From: Thalassomonas actiniarum
GTDB lineage: Bacteria; Pseudomonadota; Gammaproteobacteria; Enterobacterales; Alteromonadaceae
Assembly: GCF_000948975.2 (NCBI RefSeq)
Contig: NZ_CP059735.1
Span: 3,968,001 to 4,032,000, forward strand
Reading direction: 5' to 3'
Length of the DNA stretch: 64,000 nucleotides
The position numbers and the translations under genes are program-made. Positions 56,982 through 64,000 of this stretch are shown piece by piece; within the stretch, counting starts at the first letter, position 1; every line of letters starts with the position of its first letter. The notes beneath the pieces were generated by a model. That model ran no database searches and was not told where the DNA came from. It was given only the letters and a program-made list of their open reading frames with translations.

Positions 56982-57944
56982 TTGTTCTTTGAAGGCTCAG
57001 AAAAGAAGGCGGAAGTATTCGTTGATCCAAAACAGCTTTGTTTACTTACCGATATCAGCGATGATTTTTGGGCGGCATTAGTCAATTGTTGCAATGCCCG
57101 CATCCTCTCCACTATGTCTAACCAAAAGTGCAAAGCGTTTTTACTGTCAGAATCAAGCCTGTTTGTCTGGGCAGATCGTTTTGTTATTCTCACCTGCGGC
57201 GAAACCCGGTTAGTTAACTCGGTGGAATATTTTATCCAAAAGATAGGGGTTGATAAGCTGGTGCATGTTACCTACCAGCGTAAAAATGAATATTTCTCCC
57301 ATGCCCAGCCCAGCTGTTTTGGTGATGATATCAAGTTACTGAGCCGTTATCTCGCGGGCAAGGCATTACGCTTTGGTGAAATGGACAGCCATCATAACTA
57401 TGTCTTTCACCAGGATAATGGCTTCAGGGCCAATCCGGAGCACAAAACCTATGAATTGCTGGCTTATCAGATCAGCTCTCAGGCCTCAGAAAAATTAACC
57501 ACGCCGGGATTAACGGCCAGCCAGATACGGGAGTTTTTACAGCTGGAGCGTTTATTGCCGGGGTTTAGCCTCGATGACTTTGTTTTTAAGCCCTACGGCT
57601 ATTCTGTTAATGCCATACGCGATCACCAGTACTTAACCATACATGTGACCCCGCAGGCCAACAGCAGTTATGTCAGTGTCGAGTCCAACCTTAACCTGAT
57701 TGAACGGGCGCCGCTTATTCTGGACATTTTACAGCCGGCCTCATTTGATTTACTCAGCTTTAACGAATTCGATTTCCAGCAGCAAACTTCACGTTTTATC
57801 CCTGATCACTATATCAGTAAGTCGCTGGTAAAAGAGACCTTATCTAATAACTACCAGGTTTATTTCGCCAATTATATTCTGCCGAAAAAACATTTTTCCC
57901 GGGCTATCATGCTGGATATAGCAAGCGATAACCACGCCCTGTAA
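56982..57944 (+). CDS. S-adenosylmethionine decarboxylase, eukaryotic (class 2) type
   Basis: 320 residues starting at TTG 56982, with GAGGAA 6-10 nt upstream. The next Met would remove essential residues. The N-terminus FFEGSEK carries E4 and E7, matching human E8 and E11. LSESSLFV has the self-cleavage site between E57 and S58, giving the pyruvoyl group. C72 in ILTCGETRL matches human C82, and GYSVNAI and YLTIHVTP match human S229 and H243 regions. All catalytic positions are therefore kept. The enzyme makes decarboxylated AdoMet for spermidine synthesis. No spermidine synthase gene lies nearby. This class is normal in eukaryotes and uncommon in bacteria, where the SpeD class prevails. Confidence 0.9.
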   Translation: MFFEGSEKKAEVFVDPKQLCLLTDISDDFWAALVNCCNARILSTMSNQKCKAFLLSESSLFVWADRFVILTCGETRLVNSVEYFIQKIGVDKLVHVTYQRKNEYFSHAQPSCFGDDIKLLSRYLAGKALRFGEMDSHHNYVFHQDNGFRANPEHKTYELLAYQISSQASEKLTTPGLTASQIREFLQLERLLPGFSLDDFVFKPYGYSVNAIRDHQYLTIHVTPQANSSYVSVESNLNLIERAPLILDILQPASFDLLSFNEFDFQQQTSRFIPDHYISKSLVKETLSNNYQVYFANYILPKKHFSRAIMLDIASDNHAL

Positions 57945-58015
57945 AAGTGAAGGAAAGAAAATATCACAGGGTAAAACTAGCCTTTGAAAAATTTTCCAGA
58001 CAAGGACAAGTTAAC

Positions 58016-58049
58016 AGCATCCGACAGATTTTGCCGTTAACCGGATGCT
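58016..58049 (+). terminator. Possible terminator after the AdoMet decarboxylase gene
   Basis: AGCATCCG ... CGGATGCT, 8-bp arms with an 18-nt loop, between the convergent genes. The tail (TTCATGAAAAC) is not U-rich, so the call is weak. Confidence 0.4.
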
Positions 58050-58084
58050 TTCATGAAAACTAGTTTAATTTTTCGCTTATCGCA

Positions 58085-58468
58085 CTAAGATTCAATCCAG
58101 CGCTGGGCACTGAGACGGTTTTCAAAATACTGCACTTCCCCGGCAATAAACCAGTTCCCGGCTTTACTTAATATCCGCTGCCAATTCTGGCTGCCGTATA
58201 CTGCTACCCGTTCAAACTCTCCGCAATGTTTCAGACCGCGGATAAAGTCATCCCAGGCGGCCCGCAAGGACCAGCCCCTGAACTGGGTAATATCAATTAG
58301 CAGATCGAGTTTAGGCTTATCGCAGCCGCTTAAAGCCGAGACAATCAAAGGCTTGATCATTTCATAATCTTGATGGGTCAGTTTCCCCACTGCCTTAAAG
58401 GTCAAAAAATATCTTTCACGGGTACGTTTAATGGAAATAGACAGGCTATGCTGATTGATGATCATCAT
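58085..58468 (-). CDS. SpoIIAA-like (STAS-fold) protein
   Basis: 127 residues from the ATG at 58468, with GGAG 7 nt upstream; a GTG at 58483 is the alternative. ERYFLTFKAVGKLTHQDYE, then LDLLIDITQFRGWSLRAAWDD and EFERVAVYG follow the pattern of the SpoIIAA-like family (PF11964), which forms STAS-type folds of unknown function. It is convergent with the AdoMet decarboxylase gene. Confidence 0.8.
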   Translation of the reverse strand: MMIINQHSLSISIKRTRERYFLTFKAVGKLTHQDYEMIKPLIVSALSGCDKPKLDLLIDITQFRGWSLRAAWDDFIRGLKHCGEFERVAVYGSQNWQRILSKAGNWFIAGEVQYFENRLSAQRWIES

Positions 58469-58483
58469 ATAGAAACTCCGCAC

Positions 58484-58852
58484 AATGTCCCAAACTAAAA
58501 CAAGTGGATTACCGCCTTTGGCCGGGAAAACCCCGGGACAATTTCCAATATCGCTCAGGCATTGTTTTTAAATATAACCCAATAAACCAAGTTATCTTGT
58601 TTCAGACAGAGTTTCTGTCAGATAAAGCGCAGCTTTTCCCGCGAGTAAGTTACCAGGAAGCGGTTAACAGCATCAAATATCGGATTATTTTTCCCCGGCA
58701 ATAACGAACTCACCCGGTACTTTTGTATTAATGGCAAGCTAATGAAAAATTTATCAATATAAATTACGGATTTTTACCCTTTGTTTACAACAAGTTACAA
58801 TCAGAAAATATCTTACTTCCCTGTTATTTGTAAAGAAATGTCAATTTTTACC
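58484..58852. other. Intergenic region upstream of flagellin
   Basis: A 66-codon GTG-initiated reading frame at 58504-58704 has no ribosome site or recognised domain and is not accepted. Otherwise A/T-rich with no other element. Confidence 0.45.
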
Positions 58853-58879
58853 TTAAAAAATATCCTTTTATGCCGATAA
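58853..58879 (+). promoter_or_regulatory. Sigma-28 (FliA) promoter of the flagellin gene
   Basis: TTAA/TAAA at 58853-58857 is followed 14-15 nt later by GCCGATAA (58872-58879). The second half is an exact match to the FliA -10 consensus and the first half is close. It lies about 32 bp before the flagellin start, a normal place for a late flagellar promoter. Confidence 0.9.
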
Positions 58880-58910
58880 AGAAAAAGATATCTGTATAAG
58901 GGATGAGTGT

Positions 58911-60662
58911 GTGCTCAGTGTAAATACCAACACAACCAATTTATTTTTACACCGTCAACAAACGGCGAATGCCAATCAATTGTCGACCACCTTTGCGCGC
59001 CTGTCTTCCGGCATGCGCATCAACTCGGCGGCGGATGATGCTGCCGGATTACAGATATCCAACCGTATGAGCAGTCAGATCAGCGGCCTGTCGGTTGCCC
59101 AGCGCAATGCCAATGACGGTATTTCTATCGCCCAAACCGCAGAAGGCGCCCTGGAAGAAGTCACCAATGTGTTATTCCGTATGCGGGATCTGTCACTGCA
59201 AGCCAGTAACGGAATTTTATCCAATGACGATAAAGATGCCCTGGATAAAGAGTTCGGCCAGCTGAAACAGGAATTAACCCGCATCAACGAAACCACTACC
59301 TTTGGCGGCAAACAGGTCTTTAACCAAACCGACAGCATAGGCTCCGGCGGCGCCGATGAAGCCGAACGCAATATTTTAAATGTGCTGCAAAGCGGCGTAC
59401 TGGCCGAGTCGGAAGATATCATCCAGTCGGTCTTAGGACTAACCGGCGATGGCGCCGACTTTAAGATTAACCTGGAAAATATCGACGGCGCCTCCGGGGT
59501 ACTGGCCTCGGTTTCCTATCTGGCTCCCGCCGGCACAGAGCTGATGATGAATATCGACCTGGATGATTTTTCCACTTTAGACGGCGACAAAACCAACCAG
59601 TTAAAATCAACCCTGCTTCATGAAATGACCCATGCGGTGATGGCCAACCAAATGGATCTGGCCTCCACCCCCACTTGGTTTCGCGAAGGCACGGCAGAAG
59701 CGGTGAGCGGCGCCGATGACAGGGTGGCATCCGACATCGCCAACTTTGGCGTGGCGGCGCTTAAAGCCGAATTAAACGGCATTTTTGGCGACAATTCGGC
59801 CCCCACCTCTACAGGCATAGAAATCGCCGGTGTCTATTCCGGCGGTTATATTGCCATGCGCTACCTTGAAGACAAGATCGGCAGCGCCGGCATCCAGAAT
59901 TTTATGGCGGCCCTGGCGGGCGGACAAACCTTTGACGCCGCGTTCAACTCCACCACCCCCTATGCTGATGAAAATACCTTTCAAACAGAAATCATGGGCG
60001 GTACCGTCTTTGAAGATTTTATCACCGCCAATATCAATACCGCCAATGCCGATAACGGCGCTTTTGGCGGCCTTGATGCCGACGGCGGCCCCAGCCGGGA
60101 AGAAACCATAGTCGGCGCCAACGGCAATAATACTACGGCAAACTTTACCGCTTATTTTGTTAAAGGCGATGATGATACCGATCCGAACGACTTTACCTCG
60201 GGCACCAACTATGCGGCCACAGGCTTAAACCAGGTATTGCTGGCCGATTATGAATCTGAGCTAAGCGGTCCGAAAGAAACTACCCAGTTTCAAATCGGCG
60301 CCAATGCTGATGAAACCATCAAGATGCTGGTCGGCGGCTTTTCTTCAGATAACCTGGGATTAAGCGGTATCGACCTGGTAGCGGACTCCCAGAGTGCAAT
60401 AGCCTCTATCGACGATGCCCTGCAGTATGTCAACGATCAACGGGCAAGCCTCGGGGCCTTTTCCAATCGCCTGGATCACGCCATCAATAACCTGTCTAAT
60501 ATCGAGAGCAATATCACCGCCAGCCGCTCCCGTATCCAGGACACAGACTTTGCCCAGGAAACCTCCAAGCAAACGGCATTACAGATTCAGCAACAGGCCA
60601 TTACCGCCCTGCTGTCACAAAGCCAGTCACTGCCGCAAATAGCCCTGGCACTGATCGGTTAA
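58911..60662 (+). CDS. Proteolytic flagellin (flagellinolysin) with metallopeptidase insertion
   Basis: 583 residues from GTG 58911, with AAGGG upstream. The N-terminal 140 residues are flagellin D0/D1 (LSVNTNTTNLFLHRQQTAN, LSSGMRINSAADDAAGLQIS). The C-terminal 90 are the matching half (FSNRLDHAINNLSNIESN, ASRSRIQDTDFAQETS). The variable middle holds a zinc metallopeptidase: HEMTH at 237-241 and TPTWFREGTAE with E259 as the likely third zinc ligand, the gluzincin Peptidase MA layout. The family of flagellins with this insertion (flagellinolysins) has been reported to form filaments that cut protein. A FliA promoter precedes it and no other flagellar gene is near. Confidence 0.92.
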   Translation: MLSVNTNTTNLFLHRQQTANANQLSTTFARLSSGMRINSAADDAAGLQISNRMSSQISGLSVAQRNANDGISIAQTAEGALEEVTNVLFRMRDLSLQASNGILSNDDKDALDKEFGQLKQELTRINETTTFGGKQVFNQTDSIGSGGADEAERNILNVLQSGVLAESEDIIQSVLGLTGDGADFKINLENIDGASGVLASVSYLAPAGTELMMNIDLDDFSTLDGDKTNQLKSTLLHEMTHAVMANQMDLASTPTWFREGTAEAVSGADDRVASDIANFGVAALKAELNGIFGDNSAPTSTGIEIAGVYSGGYIAMRYLEDKIGSAGIQNFMAALAGGQTFDAAFNSTTPYADENTFQTEIMGGTVFEDFITANINTANADNGAFGGLDADGGPSREETIVGANGNNTTANFTAYFVKGDDDTDPNDFTSGTNYAATGLNQVLLADYESELSGPKETTQFQIGANADETIKMLVGGFSSDNLGLSGIDLVADSQSAIASIDDALQYVNDQRASLGAFSNRLDHAINNLSNIESNITASRSRIQDTDFAQETSKQTALQIQQQAITALLSQSQSLPQIALALIG

Positions 60663-60702
60663 CACCTGATAGTGCTTTTCATCAAGTTGCCGCTAAATTC
60701 CC

Positions 60703-61410
60703 CTAAAAAAAGATCAGATAAATAAAGACACTCACCACACTGGCCATCATATAAACATAACCATAAAAAAACATGATACCGCCGGTGCCGGTAACATCTT
60801 CACTTTTATAGGTACACATAAACTCGGTAATAAAAAGAAAAATCAAGGCTCCAGCCAGCATCAACAGCCAGTAAAAGCCGGTAAACCAGGGTAAGATAAC
60901 AAAGCCGGCCAAAACCCCAAATAAAGCATAAGGGGCAAGCTTATTGGCATGCGCCCGCCCCTGATCGGTGAAAATGGTCAGGAAAATAGCAGCAATGAGC
61001 AAGGCATAAATAATGAAAGGCCAGTAAAGGCGTTTCTCACTAACCGTTGCCATTATCCCTTCCGGACCAAAGAAAAGCCCCCAAAGGCTGCTGAGTAGCA
61101 GGTAGAGTAAATAACCCGAGATCGCCAGGAAAAAAACTCCGATACAATGGCTTTTTAATAGCGCAATATCAAAATGTAACCAGCCTTTTTTATGGGCCAG
61201 TATTTTTAATGCGATACCATAAACCATCATCAAGATCAGGATCGACAGCGAGTGCCAATATTGCTCACTATAGAAAAAGGCACATAAAGGTAACAGGGAA
61301 ATGATCAATTCACTGCCCTGCGGGTTCTCCTCCTGCCGGGCCTTGCTGTCGGTATAAATAATAAACGGCAGTAAAAAAACAACGAGTATGATAAAAGTCG
61401 AAAAATCCAA
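60703..61410 (-). CDS. Membrane protein of unknown function
   Basis: 235 residues with seven or so membrane helices (FIILVVFLLPFIIY at the N-terminus, VSVFIYLIFF at the end). No family is recognised and no charged catalytic motif is seen. It converges with the flagellin gene with a 40-bp gap. Confidence 0.65.
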   Translation of the reverse strand: MDFSTFIILVVFLLPFIIYTDSKARQEENPQGSELIISLLPLCAFFYSEQYWHSLSILILMMVYGIALKILAHKKGWLHFDIALLKSHCIGVFFLAISGYLLYLLLSSLWGLFFGPEGIMATVSEKRLYWPFIIYALLIAAIFLTIFTDQGRAHANKLAPYALFGVLAGFVILPWFTGFYWLLMLAGALIFLFITEFMCTYKSEDVTGTGGIMFFYGYVYMMASVVSVFIYLIFF

Positions 61411-61642
61411 AGCTGCATCCTTTTGCTTTAAAAGCCGATATGATTAATTTATAAAGCCTCGCTGCTCATTTAACAAGCTTTTCCATACTTTTTCGCTGCT
61501 TATATCACCATAAGTCAGCCTGTTTAGCCATGCGGATACACAAGTGTTAACGCCGGTTTAAGCCTGTTCACCCCCAAAGTCACCTGTTTCAGTAATCGCA
61601 GCAATAAAAACACAATCCCTGGCACACGGTAAATAAATGGCG

Positions 61643-62515
61643 TTAGCTGCTGCTGTGCTGCTCTAACCAGTTAATGGCATGTTGCCATAAACTTTTTGAC
61701 TTACGGCTAAAAAACTTCATGTGGCCAATTTCATCTAAACCATGCGCTTGGGGGGATACCGTCAGGGTGTCAACCTTAAGCTTTTTAAACACAGACAACA
61801 TATCCGCCACGTTATCATCTATGGCAATATCATCATCACTGGCATTCACCCACATAGAGGGCGTAGTCAGCTCGTGATACCAGTGCTGGTTAACCGTTTT
61901 ACCAAAGGCCGTTTTAACATAACCCTGACCATTGCACCAAAGACGCCATTGCTGGGCAACCCCTTTAGGCAGCGGCTCCCCCATGCCCACCAACTGGGAT
62001 TTAGTATGGCCGAAAAATAAATTGCTTAACGGCACAAAAACATTCATAAAGAAATTGGCTTTCAGGGAATATGGCAGTTTCATATTTTTTAATTGCCCCG
62101 AGGAGCTGGCAAAATTAAAAATAGAGCTCAAATCTTTGCCGTTGTGCATCAAACCCACAAGCTGTCCGCCGGCGCTATGGCCAATTAAATGATAGGACGT
62201 ATCAGGAAAGTAACCTTTTAACGCCTCTAATACCGCGGGCATATCCTGCTCCCCCCAACACTGCAGCGAGGCTTTACTGGCACGCACTTTTCCTGATAAT
62301 GACTCCCCTATGCCCCGGTTATCATAGGAGATCACACCATAGCCATTTTCAACCAGATAACAGGCAAAACTGTGATAGAACTGACGCTTGATACCGGTTG
62401 CCGGGCCTATCAATACCGCCCCTTTTACCTCGTCTTTGGGTGTAAAAAGCGTAGCGGCAAGCTGTTGGCCATCCTGGCAATCAATAGTGATATCGTCCGA
62501 GTTAAAAGTTTTCAT
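61643..62515 (-). CDS. Alpha/beta hydrolase
   Basis: 290 residues. The nucleophile elbow is LIGHSAGGQ (Ser), GVISYDNRGIGES is the oxyanion-side loop, and the histidine near the C-terminus is in DEIGHMKFF. LFTPKDEVKGAVLIGPATG begins the fold. Substrate unknown. Cytoplasmic; no signal peptide. Confidence 0.88.
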   Translation of the reverse strand: MKTFNSDDITIDCQDGQQLAATLFTPKDEVKGAVLIGPATGIKRQFYHSFACYLVENGYGVISYDNRGIGESLSGKVRASKASLQCWGEQDMPAVLEALKGYFPDTSYHLIGHSAGGQLVGLMHNGKDLSSIFNFASSSGQLKNMKLPYSLKANFFMNVFVPLSNLFFGHTKSQLVGMGEPLPKGVAQQWRLWCNGQGYVKTAFGKTVNQHWYHELTTPSMWVNASDDDIAIDDNVADMLSVFKKLKVDTLTVSPQAHGLDEIGHMKFFSRKSKSLWQHAINWLEQHSSS

Positions 62516-62743
62516 GGTAAATTTCCGTCAGCCTGAAATAAAATAAGCAGTAACAGCCTAACACTCTTACACCTGGTCTTACCACTTAAAGAGGACATAT
62601 TTTTAGCCTGTGGGAAAGTGACAACAAAAGGTAGAGGGATCACAGATAAAAGGTTGGAGCATTCTCGGCAAAGGCGAAAGCTTATTCGCCATAGCCTGTT
62701 TTTGACTGATGCCTTTGAGAACAAAGGCATCATCATAAGAAAG

Positions 62744-62911
62744 TTAAGCCTGGTATACCCAAGCTAAAAAACGTTTTGAATCGTTTACATTCGTAAACGT
62801 AAATAACTGGGCACCTTTTTGATCTCTGACAACGACATTGAATTTGTTAACAGAAATCGACGTGACCGGAGAGGTTATTGAATAAACCGTACCATTATAT
62901 GTATATGACAT
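62744..62911 (-). CDS. Small hypothetical protein (55 aa)
   Basis: Start at the ATG 62911 with AAAGAG upstream; a longer reading from 62944 has no ribosome site. The sequence MSYTYNGTVYSI, VNKFNVVVRDQK, FTFTNVNDSKRFLAWVYQA suggests a small beta-rich protein. No family recognised. Confidence 0.5.
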   Translation of the reverse strand: MSYTYNGTVYSITSPVTSISVNKFNVVVRDQKGAQLFTFTNVNDSKRFLAWVYQA

Positions 62912-62944
62912 AATAAAACTCTTTAAATTTGCGTAACAACGCAT

Positions 62945-63350
62945 GAATTAGAAAAGCTATATTATTGTTTGATCAGATCTTTTATAAAATTATAACTAGC
63001 TTAACGAGGGTATACTCGAAAATCAGACAACAATTAAGCTTAATATTTGGGGTGATATCTGACTGTGAAAGGGAAAGACATAACACGAATTATCACTAAG
63101 ATAATCTGTTAAATAAACGAGAGGCGAATAAATAACCGAGAAACTATATAGATTTTCCCCGAAAAAGTAAAGCATCATTTTTACCACTCAATTAAAACGA
63201 CTCTTGCCTTGCCTGTACACAGCCGAAAAATCTATGTTAGGGTAAGCGCATAAAAAATACCAATAACAAATCACTCATCTGTTTCGCTGCAAATAGACCT
63301 CAATTCAGATAGGTATAAGCCTTATATTTTCTTATAAAACGGACTTTTAC
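62945..63350. other. Intergenic region
   Basis: About 400 bp of A/T-rich sequence without a supported ORF. The promoter for the SGNH gene is expected near the end. Confidence 0.45.
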
Positions 63351-64000
63351 ATGAAATACTATCTAAGCACTTTTCTTACAGTCTTGCTCTTAATATTCGG
63401 CTTACTTTCTTGTACTCAGCTCCCTTTAGAAAAAACACCGTCAAAAATTTTCTTTATCGGTAACAGCTTAACCGGGAATAACTATTTACCCGATGTGTTA
63501 CAAGCTTTTGCCCGTGCCAATAGCAAAGAATTGGTTATCGGCTCGGAGTTGAAAAACAGCACAGCTTTAATTGAGCATTGGCAACGGGGGATTGCCCGGC
63601 AAAAAATCATCGCTGAAAAATGGGATTTTGTGGTATTGCAGGACTCCAGTGCCAGCGCGATCGACCAAGCGGAGAAAACCCTTAAATACGGCAAACTGTT
63701 TGCCAATATCGCAAAACAGCAAAATAGCCGGCTGTTATTATTTAATACCTGGGCTTATAACGGCATACCCGGGTGGGTAGACAGCTATGAAGATGAACAG
63801 GAAAAAGCGGCCTTTAAGGCTTTTGTGCCTCAAATGTACCAGGAAACCAATGCATTATATGCCAAGCTGGCACAAGCGGTTGATGGCCAGGTTGTCCCGG
63901 TAGCACAAGCATGGCGACGGCTGAATCAGGCAGCACCGCATATTGCCCTTCATACCCCGGATAAAATTCACCCGTCTCCCCAGGGCACCTATTTCACGGC
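63351..64000 (+). CDS. SGNH/GDSL-type hydrolase lipoprotein, N-terminal part (3' end outside window)
   Basis: 216 residues to the window end, open. The N-terminus is a lipoprotein signal with LLSC lipobox (GLLSCTQ). FFIGNSLTGNNYLPD corresponds to the SGNH block I (GNSLT with serine). DFVVLQDSSASA and the closing HPSPQGTYF carry the later blocks. Such proteins are esterases or carbohydrate-active enzymes; substrate unknown. Confidence 0.8.
   Translation, partial: MKYYLSTFLTVLLLIFGLLSCTQLPLEKTPSKIFFIGNSLTGNNYLPDVLQAFARANSKELVIGSELKNSTALIEHWQRGIARQKIIAEKWDFVVLQDSSASAIDQAEKTLKYGKLFANIAKQQNSRLLLFNTWAYNGIPGWVDSYEDEQEKAAFKAFVPQMYQETNALYAKLAQAVDGQVVPVAQAWRRLNQAAPHIALHTPDKIHPSPQGTYFT

Noticed and set aside
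56942-57193. Minus-strand 83-codon ORF at the AdoMet decarboxylase start
   Set aside because: Shadow of the enzyme coding region; the sense frame keeps all catalytic residues.
58504-58704. 66-codon GTG-initiated ORF before flagellin
   Set aside because: No ribosome site, no family, low-complexity composition.
1-64000. tRNA, rRNA, CRISPR, IS element or prophage
   Set aside because: No tRNA-like cloverleaf, repeat-spacer array, transposase or phage gene was recognised on reading both strands; small or degenerate elements could have been missed without a search.

Overview
The window comes from a heterotrophic marine gammaproteobacterium, most likely of the Alteromonadales/Colwelliaceae type (Thalassomonas- or Colwellia-like). 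This placement is an inference. It rests on the linked block ycgN-mltB-ycgL-rnd, rluB-scpB-scpA-yciO-rnm divergent from a trp operon, PEP-CTERM surface proteins, a REC-PAS-GGDEF-EAL regulator and overall gene content. No rRNA, tRNA, CRISPR array, complete insertion sequence or prophage was seen.

Layout. 1-5.0 kb: the end of an acyl-CoA catabolic operon (enoyl-CoA hydratase, biotin-dependent acyl-CoA carboxylase alpha subunit, HSDL2-like SDR, nitronate-monooxygenase-like flavoprotein) in an order resembling terpene (atu) or leucine (liu) degradation, then a DUF4442 hotdog protein. 5-10.9 kb: a cysteine hydrolase with a Crp/Fnr-like regulator, a DUF2799 lipoprotein, and a TetR-controlled divergon with two Tat-exported cofactor enzymes (sugar-lactone oxidase and PLP enzyme) around an 18-bp palindrome. 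11-18 kb: two overlapping small ORFs, then a divergent pair of a REC-PAS-GGDEF-EAL protein and a NIT-domain histidine kinase, probably a nitrate/nitrite-to-c-di-GMP circuit. 18-25.4 kb: a broken LysR gene, a solitary Mrr-like nuclease, a CadC/ToxR-like membrane regulator, an exported metallo-beta-lactamase-fold protein flanked by degenerate direct repeats, and gamma-glutamyltransferase. 25.4-37 kb: housekeeping genes (CPA2 antiporter, diguanylate cyclase, RhlE-like helicase, AGCS symporter, PotD-like binding protein, pntAB).

37-46 kb: a PEP-CTERM protein, then the conserved minus-strand block ycgN, mltB-like, ycgL, rnd, rluB, scpB, scpA, yciO, rnm. 46-54.6 kb: a tryptophan operon, DAHP synthase (type I-beta)-trpE-trpG-trpD-trpCF-trpB-trpA, with overlapping junctions and a strong terminator. 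Its leader is unusual. A classical WWW leader peptide with an attenuator is followed about 230 bp later by a second Trp-rich leader peptide directly in front of the DAHP synthase gene.

54.6-64 kb: a decayed PEP-CTERM gene beside its intact paralogue, a eukaryotic-type (class 2) S-adenosylmethionine decarboxylase starting at TTG, a SpoIIAA-like protein, and an isolated sigma-28-type flagellin gene. That flagellin has a zinc metallopeptidase domain (HEMTH plus a downstream WFREG) in its variable region, which makes it a proteolytic flagellin (flagellinolysin). A membrane protein, an alpha/beta hydrolase, a small ORF and a truncated SGNH-type lipoprotein finish the window. The strongest points are the metalloprotease flagellin, the tandem Trp leader peptides, the class 2 AdoMet decarboxylase, the NIT kinase/c-di-GMP pair and the TetR/Tat-enzyme divergon.
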